From Corynebacterium gallinarum (GTDB lineage: Bacteria > Actinomycetota > Actinomycetes > Mycobacteriales > Mycobacteriaceae): a stretch of DNA of 64,000 bases. The position numbers and the translations under genes are program-made. Location of the stretch: the NCBI RefSeq assembly GCF_014837045.1, contig NZ_JACSPR010000004.1, positions 1 through 64,000 of the forward strand, given 5' to 3'. Positions 8,689-18,500 of the stretch are shown here, piece by piece (position 1 is the first letter of the stretch; each line of letters starts with the position of its first letter). Below the pieces are notes generated by a model. That model saw only the letters and a program-made list of their open reading frames with translations, had not been told where the DNA came from and made no database searches.

Positions 8689-9396
8689 CTAATTGCAGGT
8701 GCCGTCCACCGAGCAGGTCTGCCCCTCGATGACCTCAAAGGGGCTGGCAGGGTTGGCCTCCGCCCATTCACCGAAGGACTTCTCGATGGTGCCCTCGAAG
8801 ACCGCCGCCTCCTGGGCGCCACTGATGGCGTATTTACGATCGAAGACGAAAAACGGCACGCCGGTGACACCGAGCTGACGGGCCTCGTGGATGTCACGCT
8901 GGACCTCATTGGTATAGGCGTCGGACTCCAATACCGTGCGGGCCTCTGCCCCATCAAGACCTGCGCCCTGCGCGATGGCCACAAGGGTATCGATGTCATC
9001 GACATTCTTCTGCTCCGTGAAATAGGCGCGGAACAGTGCGTGGGCGACATCCTTCTGCCTGCCGTGCTTCTTGGCCAGGTGGGTGAGGCGGTGGGCGTTG
9101 ATGGTGTTGGCGGGGATGGAGGTCTCGGAGTCCATCTCCAGGCCCACGGCGGCAGCGAACTGAGCGACCTGGCTGTTCATCTGACGGGCCTGTTCGACGG
9201 TCATGCCCTTGGTTTCCGCGAGCATCTCATTGGTGGTGCGGATGGGGTGGGTCTCCAGGCCGGGCATGAGTTCGAAGCTCTTGAATTCGACGTCGATACG
9301 CTCAGCGTCGACGAAACCGGCGAGCGCGTCGTCGAGTTTCTTCTCACCGATGTAGCAGAACGGGCACATGATGTCGCTCCACACTTCAATTTTCAT
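8689..9396 (-). CDS. DsbA-family thiol-disulfide oxidoreductase (FrnE-like)
   Basis: A 235-residue thioredoxin-fold protein of the DsbA/2-hydroxychromene-isomerase superfamily, close to the cytoplasmic FrnE type. The redox motif CPFC is at residues 11-14 in EVWSDIMCPFCYIG, the helical insertion is in the middle, and the cis-proline loop GVTGVPFFVF and ISGAQ follow. There is no signal peptide, so it should act in the cytoplasm, possibly with mycothiol. The frame is open to 9540; ATG at 9396 fits the family N-terminus, and a GTG four codons earlier (9408) is an alternative. The C-terminus has two further cysteines (CSVDGTC), a feature shared by some FrnE-like proteins. Confidence 0.85.
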   Translation of the reverse strand: MKIEVWSDIMCPFCYIGEKKLDDALAGFVDAERIDVEFKSFELMPGLETHPIRTTNEMLAETKGMTVEQARQMNSQVAQFAAAVGLEMDSETSIPANTINAHRLTHLAKKHGRQKDVAHALFRAYFTEQKNVDDIDTLVAIAQGAGLDGAEARTVLESDAYTNEVQRDIHEARQLGVTGVPFFVFDRKYAISGAQEAAVFEGTIEKSFGEWAEANPASPFEVIEGQTCSVDGTCN

Positions 9397-9470
9397 CTTC
9401 GCAGCCACGGCGGATTCCCCATTTCTTTTAGTTGACACTTCCACAAATGACAACGGACCCCACGCCTCTT

Positions 9471-10331
9471 CTATTCCAGATGATTGAACACGGCGAAGAG
9501 GTCGGACAGACCAGGCTCCTCGATCGGGAAGTGCCCGCATTCCCGGAGCGTGACCACAGCGGTGGGCCCCTTGGCACGTTTGAGGGTGCGCAGGCTGAGC
9601 TGCACGGGGGTCCAGCCATCATGCCCTGGGTGCACCAGGGTGACCGGCACGGTAGGCATATCGTGCTTGAAATGCAGGTAGGAGCTGAGAAACCGCAACG
9701 GTACCTTCACTCCCCCGCCGAGTTCATCACTGGCGCACAGTTTGGACAGCCCCGGGCTGCGGCTCATCTTCGAGATACGAGCAAATGACCGGATCCGCAC
9801 CATCTTTCTACCCGGCGCGAGTTTGAGCAGCGGTTTGGTCAGGATGGCCAGCGACCCGAAGCGGGTCATCTTACGCCGGGCCAGGGGGTCGGCGGGGTTC
9901 ATCAGGCAGGTCGCCACCACGTGGGTAACGTGTGTGCTTTTCGACGCCACATGCGCCGCCAGCAATCCCCCGACGCTGGCACCAAACAGGATGAGGGGTC
10001 GGCCGTCGTGTTCTTCCTCGATGAGATCGATGAGCAGGGCTATCCAGTCGCTATAAAGCACCTCCGTCGGGTCGCAGACGGTGAGGCCGAACAGGGGCAG
10101 GTCGACTGCGAGCACCTCGAAACCGCGGTCCACCAGGGTCGCGGCGTGGGGCCAGAGCGCGCCGCTGTGCGCGCCCATGCCGTGGATGACGAGCACACGG
10201 GCGCGGGCCTTGGGGCGGCGTGCGCGGGCGATGTGGATTTTGTTGTCACGCCACTGCCACCACGTGTGCTCCGGTTCCACCCGGGAACGGTATGGCAGTG
10301 GGAGGAAGGCTGTGTAGGGATTGCTGGTCAT
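9471..10331 (-). CDS. Alpha/beta hydrolase (monoacylglycerol-lipase-like)
   Basis: A 286-residue alpha/beta-hydrolase. The oxyanion loop HGMGAHSG follows strand 3 (about residues 50-57), the nucleophile elbow is GASVGG with Ser119, and the catalytic histidine is in ECGHFPIEEPG near the C-terminus; the acid is likely the Asp in HPGHDGW. The layout resembles lysophospholipase/monoacylglycerol lipases; the substrate is unknown. The start at ATG 10331 (MTSNPYTAF) is chosen over upstream codons in the same frame. It is the last core gene before the pilus cluster, whose last gene ends 22 bp upstream of it on the same strand. Confidence 0.8.
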   Translation of the reverse strand: MTSNPYTAFLPLPYRSRVEPEHTWWQWRDNKIHIARARRPKARARVLVIHGMGAHSGALWPHAATLVDRGFEVLAVDLPLFGLTVCDPTEVLYSDWIALLIDLIEEEHDGRPLILFGASVGGLLAAHVASKSTHVTHVVATCLMNPADPLARRKMTRFGSLAILTKPLLKLAPGRKMVRIRSFARISKMSRSPGLSKLCASDELGGGVKVPLRFLSSYLHFKHDMPTVPVTLVHPGHDGWTPVQLSLRTLKRAKGPTAVVTLRECGHFPIEEPGLSDLFAVFNHLE

Positions 10332-10353
10332 CCCCACCCAACTTAGCAACAAA

Positions 10354-11280
10354 TCAGGCCGTGGCCTTCTTCTTTTTCTTCCTAGCTGGCATGAACAGCA
10401 TCAGCGCAACCAGCGCCGACCCGCCGATGAAGATCACCAGCCACCAGGGGAAGCCAGCGCGGATTCCGTCGCCATCGATGACCTGCTCCCCTCCCGCTTC
10501 AGGGCCGGGGATGCGCTGCGCATGGACGAGCAGACGGTGACTGTTCACACCCACCGGGGTGCAGGTGAACAGCGTGACCCAATCCTCGCCTTCAATGATT
10601 TGGAAAGAGTCGGTTTCATTGGGCAGGACGGTTTCCAACTCACGGACTTCATAATAATGCTCCTCGCCGAGTACTGAGAACCAGAAGATGTCGCCCACCT
10701 GGGCGTCGTGAAGCTCAGTGAAGAGCTTCGCATGCGGCAGACCACTGTGCGCAGTCACCACCGCGCGTGTCGACGGCCCACCCACCGGCAGTGAAGTGCC
10801 GTAGAGGTGCCCGATTCCCTTCGAGATCACCTCATCGGAGGTTCCGTGATACATGGGCAGAGCAATATTGACATCCGGATAATTCAGAGTGCCGATGGCA
10901 TCAGTGCCACTGACCCGGAGCATCTCTTCATAAGCTTTATATACCTCGCTACCGACAAGGGCGTCTTCGGCTTCGCTCAGGTAGGGATCTGTAAGGGGAC
11001 CGGGTTCAAGCTGGTCATTGTAATTGTAGGCTACGTCCAGGATCCGCTGGCGTTCCTCCGGTGGGGTGTTCTCAATCTGACGCGTATATCCGGAGATCTC
11101 AGAATTATGCCCCAGTGAATTTACCCAGTCCGCACCATCGGGATAGATGAGCAGACCGATGCCGAACATGGCGAAGATCTGCAGGAAGATATTGGTGGCA
11201 AGCCGCTGTTTCTGCTTCTTGGTCCGTACCTTTTTCGGCTGCCGCTCCAACCGGTGACGGCCTTCAATGGTATCGGTCAT
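10354..11280 (-). CDS. Class C (pilus) sortase, second copy
   Basis: Membrane transpeptidase of 308 residues. There is an N-terminal transmembrane segment (about 27-45), a lid with DPYLS, the catalytic His in VTAHSGLP, the Cys in LFTCTPVGVNSHRLLVHA with the Arg close behind, and a C-terminal membrane anchor with a lysine-rich tail. This two-anchor, lidded architecture is that of pilin-polymerising sortases. The start ATG overlaps the stop codon of the base pilin gene (ATGA), so translation is coupled. Last gene of the five-gene pilus operon. Confidence 0.9.
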   Translation of the reverse strand: MTDTIEGRHRLERQPKKVRTKKQKQRLATNIFLQIFAMFGIGLLIYPDGADWVNSLGHNSEISGYTRQIENTPPEERQRILDVAYNYNDQLEPGPLTDPYLSEAEDALVGSEVYKAYEEMLRVSGTDAIGTLNYPDVNIALPMYHGTSDEVISKGIGHLYGTSLPVGGPSTRAVVTAHSGLPHAKLFTELHDAQVGDIFWFSVLGEEHYYEVRELETVLPNETDSFQIIEGEDWVTLFTCTPVGVNSHRLLVHAQRIPGPEAGGEQVIDGDGIRAGFPWWLVIFIGGSALVALMLFMPARKKKKKATA

Positions 11281-12926
11281 TCGTTCTGGTTTCCACGCCT
11301 ACGCATAATCAATAATACGCCGGCCGCAATGAGTACCAAGGCGAAGGTAATCAGCCCAGTCACCTGCGCACCAGTGGAGGCCAGACCGGTGCGAGAATCT
11401 TTGTTGTCGAATTCCTGCGGGCTGCCTGGCTCACTGGATGACGCATCCGGATTGGGGCCGGGGCCACCATCAGCAGATCCAGACGAGGAACCGCCGTTGA
11501 ACCAATCAAAGGGGAAGAAGATAATCGGCAGCAAGATACCAGGCCTGGTTGGGTCATCTTCACGAATAACCTCATAAATCAATGTCTGGAACGTCACCTC
11601 AGAGTTGACAGCCCCGCCCAGTGGATCTGCATCCACCCACTCCCATCCGGGTGGAGAGTTGGTGGGAACAACCCAATACGTCCGGTAGAGGGGATCCGTT
11701 AATTCACGATCCAACCCATTGGCGAAGTTGGAGAAACGCAGCCCCTCAATGATCAGGCGCCCCTGCTCATCCGTGATCCATTCAGAGACCCCCTCAATAA
11801 TGATCGGATCGCGCCGGGCTGCGGCATCCTCCGGGGAGCGATAGAGCTGGAAAGAAGCCCCGGGAATACGATTATCTGGTTTATCATTCTCATGGACCAC
11901 CACGGACAACGGCCCCCATCGGGTTTCCGCCGTACTGTTGACCCCTATTTGGCTGTCAATCGCCTCACGACTGGGGTAGAGCACCGACGTATTGGCATGA
12001 ACACCATCGCTTAAGACTGTGGTGCCATATTCAATCTGCACTTCAGCACTTGGATCTGCGGCCACCGCAGCTTCCAACTTCCTCAAACCAGACTCAAGGA
12101 AGTCGACGGTGATGGTGCGATCACCGGAAGTGTAATTGATGTGATAATCCTGACCCAGAATCAGAGCGGAAACCCCGACGCCTGTGATGCTCACCTTTAC
12201 CTGCGCTGTTTTATCGCTGGCAGAGCCGAGAAGCTCCAGCTGGGGGTTAATGATCTGCTGGACACGGTAACCGTCGATCGTGGAGCGCAACGGGATGCCG
12301 GACCGGGAAGTCCACTGAACTGTATCCCCCAGGCCCACGGCATCCTGATCAATTACCTCCAGGGTGATTCCTGCCCGGGCATTCTTGGGATAGACATGCA
12401 CGGTGGTGAGCCAGCTGCTGTGATCTTGCGGGTTGGTCAGCGGGAGTGCCACGAGAAACGGTGATGTTCCTGCAAAACCTGGCTGAATAGAAGTTTCCTG
12501 GACATAATAAAGCCCCACCTTGAGGTTGGAAAGTACCGCGGTACCATTGCCGTTTGTTACAGCTTGTGCTGCAATAGGCTCACTGCTGACGCGTTGAGCT
12601 GCCTCGGTGACACCTAAACCCGCTGCGGAACGCTGCCCTTCATTGGTATGCAGATCAATACCGGGAACGCGCTTAGCCGTGAAAGAGGCACCGGGGACTG
12701 GAACCAATCCGCTGGTGTCTTTCGGTAACCCATCAGCGGAGGGTCGGAGAAGCTCGGGCTGTTCAAACTTATGGACTACCAGGGTGGTTTCTGCATTCCG
12801 GTCAATGGTTTGACCGTGTGCAGAAAACGGGATGAGTACTTGAGTCAGCATCAAAGCTATGCACAAAGCAAGCGCGTGCATCGCAGTGGAGGATGCTCCA
12901 CGACGAGTTCTGATCTCGACCCTCAT
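11277..12926 (-). CDS. Minor (base-type) pilin with LASTG sorting signal
   Basis: A 549-residue surface protein with a signal peptide (about 1-40). It carries the complete pilin motif WLTTVHVYPKN (Trp172, Lys181), SpaA-type prealbumin-like repeats, an E-box-like LYYVQE in the N-terminal domain, and a C-terminal sorting signal LASTG, hydrophobic segment and RRR tail. LAxTG-type signals are known for base pilins such as SpaB of C. diphtheriae, which the housekeeping sortase joins to the wall. The second E-box position reads TYWVVPTNSPPGW, lacking the usual glutamate. Start and stop overlap the flanking sortase genes by 1 and 4 nt. Confidence 0.85.
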   Translation of the reverse strand: MRVEIRTRRGASSTAMHALALCIALMLTQVLIPFSAHGQTIDRNAETTLVVHKFEQPELLRPSADGLPKDTSGLVPVPGASFTAKRVPGIDLHTNEGQRSAAGLGVTEAAQRVSSEPIAAQAVTNGNGTAVLSNLKVGLYYVQETSIQPGFAGTSPFLVALPLTNPQDHSSWLTTVHVYPKNARAGITLEVIDQDAVGLGDTVQWTSRSGIPLRSTIDGYRVQQIINPQLELLGSASDKTAQVKVSITGVGVSALILGQDYHINYTSGDRTITVDFLESGLRKLEAAVAADPSAEVQIEYGTTVLSDGVHANTSVLYPSREAIDSQIGVNSTAETRWGPLSVVVHENDKPDNRIPGASFQLYRSPEDAAARRDPIIIEGVSEWITDEQGRLIIEGLRFSNFANGLDRELTDPLYRTYWVVPTNSPPGWEWVDADPLGGAVNSEVTFQTLIYEVIREDDPTRPGILLPIIFFPFDWFNGGSSSGSADGGPGPNPDASSSEPGSPQEFDNKDSRTGLASTGAQVTGLITFALVLIAAGVLLIMRRRGNQNE

Positions 12927-13906
12927 TATTGCTTCACTTTCAGGATTTGTTTATTCACCCGGTGCCGGCCACCCTGATTTTTTTCCGGACGTTGAGCAAA
13001 AATCACATAGGCCACAATGCTGGAGCTTGCGCAGAATATCAGTGCCCACCATGGGATGCCGGCCTTCTGTCCATCACCAGCAATAACGTCATTGACATCC
13101 GTGGATGGTGCGGAAACACGTTGAGCGTGAACAAGAAGACGATGGCTATTGACACCGATGGGAGTGCAGGTAATCAGGGTTATCCAGTCCTCACCATCAA
13201 TGACTTTCAAGGATTCAGTTTGTTGCGGTAATACGGTTTCAAGACTTTTAACTTCGTAGTGGAGGCGTTCGCCGAGCACCGACACGCTGAAGATGTGTCC
13301 TACTTCTGCGTCGAAAAGCTCAGTGAACAGGGAAGCATTGACCAGCCCGGAATGACTGGTCAATACCGCCCGTGTAGATTCCCCACCTACCGGAAGCGAG
13401 CTGCCATGCACATGCCCGACCCCTTTTTTAAGGACTGCATCATCAGTTCCCTGATAAATGGGAAGAGAGATACCGACATCCGGATACAGGAACTCACCGA
13501 TTGCCTCACGATCCCCGACCTGCAGCATCTCGGCATAGTTCTGATGAGCACCAGTGGAATTCTGCTGGTTGCCGGTAACAGGCCGGGTGAAGGGATCTTG
13601 GAGTATACCTTCAGGAATATCGGCGTTGTATTGGGCTGCGAGACGACGTTGTTCGACCAATTCCGTCGCCGGTGCCTTCTCCACTTCTTGGAGGTAGCCT
13701 GAGACTTCAGCGTTATGCGCGCGGGTAGCAAACCAGTCAGCGGCACTAGGATACAGCAGCACCGCGATGCCGATCATGGCACCCAGCTGCAATATCCACG
13801 GGATCACAAGATTGCGTTTGGAAGTTCCTACCCGCTTCATATGTGGTGGTGTTTTTAATATTCCACCGGGATCGGAGGAGCCGACCATATCCGCATTCTG
13901 CTTCAT
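12926..13906 (-). CDS. Class C (pilus) sortase, first copy
   Basis: A 326-residue pilin polymerase. It has a membrane segment (about 34-52), a lid with DPFTRP, His in LTSHSGLV, Cys in LITCTPIGVNSHRLLVHAQR with the catalytic Arg, and a C-terminal anchor. It is about as similar in layout to the second sortase as expected for paralogues. It has GGGAGGAGCC-type ribosome binding sequence ahead of the ATG and its stop overlaps the base pilin start by one base. It lies directly after the shaft pilin gene, so it is the likely shaft polymerase. Confidence 0.9.
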   Translation of the reverse strand: MKQNADMVGSSDPGGILKTPPHMKRVGTSKRNLVIPWILQLGAMIGIAVLLYPSAADWFATRAHNAEVSGYLQEVEKAPATELVEQRRLAAQYNADIPEGILQDPFTRPVTGNQQNSTGAHQNYAEMLQVGDREAIGEFLYPDVGISLPIYQGTDDAVLKKGVGHVHGSSLPVGGESTRAVLTSHSGLVNASLFTELFDAEVGHIFSVSVLGERLHYEVKSLETVLPQQTESLKVIDGEDWITLITCTPIGVNSHRLLVHAQRVSAPSTDVNDVIAGDGQKAGIPWWALIFCASSSIVAYVIFAQRPEKNQGGRHRVNKQILKVKQ

Positions 13907-13940
13907 GGCGGGCTCCTCCCTTGTTTCTTTCAGTTACTGC

Positions 13941-15512
13941 TTATGCCTCGGATGCGGAACGACGACGCGCCAAGAACAGCACGACCGCCAGGATCAAGAT
14001 ACCGGCGATGGTCAGCATCGCAGTACCCGAACCACCAGTCAGCGGCAGCACGAATGCACCGGTGGTTGCCTGGTTGACAATCGTTTCATCAGAAGTCCAT
14101 GGAGTACTAGCGCCAGTGGTTTCATCAACAGTGAATGGAACTGGAGCGGCAAGAAGCTGGTGGCCATCAAGTGCCTGGACTTCCACCAGGTAGTAGGTGA
14201 TGTAACGCGGGTCTGCCTCAGTAAAGGACTCGCCATCGGCGAATCCGCTGTGCCGCAGACCGTTGATGCTGATCTGTCCACTCGCATCAGTTTCCCAGAG
14301 GCCATCGGTAGGACCGGTGGTTGGCTCCAGGTGGTTGGTGAGTGCTTCAGCATCATCAAGATTGGAATACACGCGGAATTGTGCGCCTGAGAGATCAGTC
14401 AAGGCATCATCAGAACTGTCCTTCTGGAAATTGTAGCTACCGTAGCGAACTTCTTCCGCAGGGGTGACCAGGGGTTCATTCTGAGTCACTGAGTTTTGAT
14501 TAGGAAAGACACTTGCCGTGTTGTCGATGACCTCTGCAGCAAGAACCTTGGTGTCCAATTCTACGCTCACCTTCGCAATTGGATCTAAATTCACCGCAGC
14601 TGCGAGGGCTTCACGACCAGCCTGGGTGAAAAGGATCTGGTAGGTGTTTGCTCCAGAAGTAGAAGAATCCTCGGTGATGCCATAGTCGGTTCCCTCAACA
14701 AGCGAGGTGGTTCCAGCAGTGACCCTGATGCCGGTGTTGCTTACTGCATTGAATGCAGGGTCCAACACAAGTTGATCTGCCTGAAGGGTATCATCGATAC
14801 GGAAATAATCCGGTGCGATGAATCGGGCGTTTGAGCCATTATAGGCAGGATTTTCCACCCGGGGAATATCCGCATTGATGGTCCAGGTTACGGTGTCACC
14901 AACGATAAGGTCAGCGGCATTTTCTACCGTCTTCTCAGCATCGATCTGAGAGTTCTTTGGGTACACGTAGATATGATCAAGCCACTCGTCAAGATTAGTA
15001 GGATTAGTCAGTGGCACTGCCAGCATAAATGGTGCTGCCGCAGTAACACCCGCAGGAACAGATGTCGGGTCTTCCTGAACCACATAAAGACCGCGTGGGA
15101 GTGTGGCGGTGGTCTCTCCTGCGGGAGATGTAGCAGGGAAGGAACCGGTGGGTGAACCAGGAATAGTTGCAGTTGCAGGGGTCAGACTAGCAGCATCTCG
15201 CTGACCTTCAATGGTTCCAATATCAGCAGTTCCGTCTGCACCGGTATTTTCAACCAGGTAGTAATCGAAAACCACATCTCTGATGGGGGTTGCGCCCGCA
15301 GGCAAAGCTGATAGCGGTTCGCCGGTTGCCGCGGATCCCAGGGTACCGGGCTGAGACAGCTTCGTGATGGTGACGGGAACCGAGGTTGGGAGGGGCTGGG
15401 ACTGTGCACTAGCGGATGAACCGCCGAAGAGTGCAACAAACAACACCAGGACAGTGCTGATGATTAATGCGCTAGCTGCTTGTAGGCGGCCACGCGTCGT
15501 GAAGTTGAGCAT
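13941..15512 (-). CDS. Major (shaft) pilin, SpaA/SpaD type
   Basis: A 523-residue precursor with a signal peptide (about 1-36). The pilin motif is WLDHIYVYPKN (Trp177, Lys186 counting from ATG 15512), whose lysine is expected to be linked to the threonine of the next subunit. The fold is that of SpaA-type pilins with an E-box YYLVEVQALDG in the last domain. The C-terminus is LPLTGGSG, a hydrophobic helix and ARRR. An upstream TTG at 15530 is in frame but the ATG at 15512 starts a better signal peptide. Follows the tip gene after 81 bp. Confidence 0.9.
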   Translation of the reverse strand: MLNFTTRGRLQAASALIISTVLVLFVALFGGSSASAQSQPLPTSVPVTITKLSQPGTLGSAATGEPLSALPAGATPIRDVVFDYYLVENTGADGTADIGTIEGQRDAASLTPATATIPGSPTGSFPATSPAGETTATLPRGLYVVQEDPTSVPAGVTAAAPFMLAVPLTNPTNLDEWLDHIYVYPKNSQIDAEKTVENAADLIVGDTVTWTINADIPRVENPAYNGSNARFIAPDYFRIDDTLQADQLVLDPAFNAVSNTGIRVTAGTTSLVEGTDYGITEDSSTSGANTYQILFTQAGREALAAAVNLDPIAKVSVELDTKVLAAEVIDNTASVFPNQNSVTQNEPLVTPAEEVRYGSYNFQKDSSDDALTDLSGAQFRVYSNLDDAEALTNHLEPTTGPTDGLWETDASGQISINGLRHSGFADGESFTEADPRYITYYLVEVQALDGHQLLAAPVPFTVDETTGASTPWTSDETIVNQATTGAFVLPLTGGSGTAMLTIAGILILAVVLFLARRRSASEA

Positions 15513-15593
15513 GGTTTTCTTTCTTTTCAAGGGACGGAGGAGTCATTGACTTCCTCCTGAATTAGGTGGGAATCATTTCAAAAGCACTAGCGT

Positions 15594-18500
15594 CTACATG
15601 GGATTCTCACCACCAATGATTCTCCGCGACTGGTTTCGACGCCACAACCACAAGCCGATCACTGAAGCAGTTATTACACCGCTACCGGCAACGATGAGCC
15701 ATGTTGTCCCCTTGCCACCAGTCAAAGGCATGGTTATGGGAACTACATCCTGAACAATCATCAGGTAACCTGTCGGGTTAACGCAGGCAACTGGTCTTTC
15801 TCCAACCGGGGCACCTGGGGAACACCGATCTTGTTCTAGACCTTCAATATCCAGCTGTCCCCGGCCCTCCATCGATTGCTGGGGATTCTGTGTACCAAAG
15901 TAAGGTGCATCCGCTTCTGGCCACACCCTGAAACCAATTGGTTGAGCCAAGAGCTGGACACCCGGAACAGGGCGTCGTTCTGTGCCTGCATTGTTAATTT
16001 GCAACTCCGGGGCTTTTGTCTCAACCAGCCAATAATCACCCTCGCTGAGATACTCCGATCGCCAGCGGCCATCCTGACCACCTGCGTGTGGCTGTCCGCT
16101 AAAGGTGCCCTGCGGATAAAATAACCCGCAAAGTGGAAGCTCATTCGGTGATCCTGCTGGCAGAGTATTATTATGCGCAATAATTGCGGCCAAAGTAGCT
16201 GAATCTTCACCCCAGTCAGGTGTCCCTCCTGAAATAAAGTTTCCATCCCAGATGGTTGGGTTGTATTCCGCACGGCAGAGCTTTACAGATGGATGATCTG
16301 TGGGAGCACCACCTTGATCATCACGGATTTCAAACTCATGGCCGACCATATTTGTAAGACCCGTGGAATCGCCCCATCCCGAAATGGAATCTGGAAACTC
16401 GACACCTGCACCCCGAGCATCCTTGCGAATGGTGAAATAATTATCAGACATTTGGTGAATGACCCGGCAGGCCTCAGGAAAATCAACGTCCTGCGGAATA
16501 GGAGCAGTTGGAGAGAATCCAGTATTCGGGGCGTTGGTGGTAGCCAAGCTACATTGATTAGGTAAAAGGGCATCTTGTGCCTGAGCTCGAACATAATTAA
16601 CATACTTGGAACCAAAAGCAGGATTGGAGTCTTCAGGCCAGTTCGAGGGAATATTAGCTGGAAGTTGTCCAGCTTCCACCGCAAACCACATTTCTGCACG
16701 CACAGCGTTTACAGGCAGAGTTACTGGGAGTGACCTGATAATCCACCGACCTGTGTCGACATGAAAAGTTGGTTCTGGAACGTACCCACTGTTTTCGTCA
16801 AAAGCAGCGACCGGAACTGCTACCGTTCCGACCGGCTCGCCAGCTGCATCAAGAGCCTGATCATTTTCATCGAAGAAATAGATTCCTCGCTTCAATGCTC
16901 CTCCGGGCACAGCTGCACCAGGTGCCCAGCCTGCTGTTTTAAAGACGTGAGTCAGGTCATCCTCGAAAACCAGATCTTCAAGAGGCGTTGCCGCATTCAT
17001 CTTCGTCGCGATGATCTGGTAATGGGTATTACCGCCCTTGTGCAGACGCGCTCCATCGGCAGGACGTGAGTCTTTAGCAACGGACCAGGCCGGAACCGGA
17101 TGCTGTGTGCAGGAAGATGGTTCTCCAGGAGCTGGTTCAGGGCATGCCTGAGGAACTGGGCTACCAGCAGGCAAGAGATAGTTACTCAGCATATAACCCA
17201 CCTGGTTAGGAGCTTCGTCTGAGCTGCGGACTATACCTTCTTGACGAGGTCCAGCGTTATCCTGGTTGGACAACACAGTGACCCTAAACCACACTGTTCT
17301 GGTTTGGGCTCGCTGAACGGTTCCAGTGATGCCGAGTTGGGGATTAAGCTGATTGAGCTGCTCTGTTACCACAATGCCCGGATCATCCATGTGGTTCGGG
17401 TATGCAGTTTCTTCACCATTGGAGATTCTCACGCTGTTGGTGACAAACTGAGCGTCATCCAAGACGTCACCCAGATAGTCTCGGTAATCTAGCTCCATTG
17501 CCGCGGTGCCTGAATTTCGGAAAGTCAGTTTGTAGCTGATGGTCTCATTTGCATTGACCACACTGTCTCGATCCACGACATTTCCTGAGGCATCGAAAAC
17601 TTCCTTCTCTGCCTCAAGTTGCGGTTCTCTGGCGACATTGCGATAGGTGCAAACAATATTATTGCCGGGATTTATCTGAAGGCTGCCAGCAGCTACTGTG
17701 CCGTCCTGTCCCGAAGTGAGGGCAAATGCCCCAAGCGCAGTAGACCCTGGTTGAGGAGCACAGACGAGGTTTGCCCAATCATATCCATAAGGCCAATTCC
17801 CCTGGGTTTCAGGGTTGGGACCATTTTCTTGAAGTGCATACTGTCCGGTTGCAACGGCCCGTTTTGTCACTGCCGCGGCCTGATTTCCAGGTCCCCGAAT
17901 CATCGATACCGGGCTGACCTGTCGCGTTGCTTGCAGAGTGAAATCAGCAGCTGTATGTGTCGCTGCTGTCGCTCCATTATCTACTTCTTTGAGAAGAGTG
18001 AGATAAGGAGGTGTGTATTCGATATTGCACTTCAAATACTGACCTACCGAAAGTAGCGTGAATGGATCTGATGGGGCCGGTGGCGTGGGGCTCGTAGTAG
18101 TTTGGGATGGCCAATATGATGTGGTTCCGTTCGCGGGGTTTGTCCTTTCACATCTCCATGCGGACCTATAAGAGGAGGCCAAAGAGCCGGAGGCCACGGA
18201 GGTGAACCGTAATTGTGTTCCCAATGTACTGACTGGCAACGCAGAAGTTCCTTCTGGACTTTGCAGTGCGTTGGTCCCGGTCTCCGTGGTTGCGATTTGG
18301 GTATTGCCAATGGTCTGGAGAATGGTTCCAGAGAAGTTAGTCTGGTCCGCAGCTTGATTGGAAGAGTTTACGATACGGTCTGTAACCGAAGTCTGGACTG
18401 CTGCTCGAGCGATAATCACGCCGAAAGCAACACCTTGAAGACCATTGCCCTTCATCTGCTGGGTGATCTGAAATGAACCGGTTGAAGGCGGAGCAGTAGC

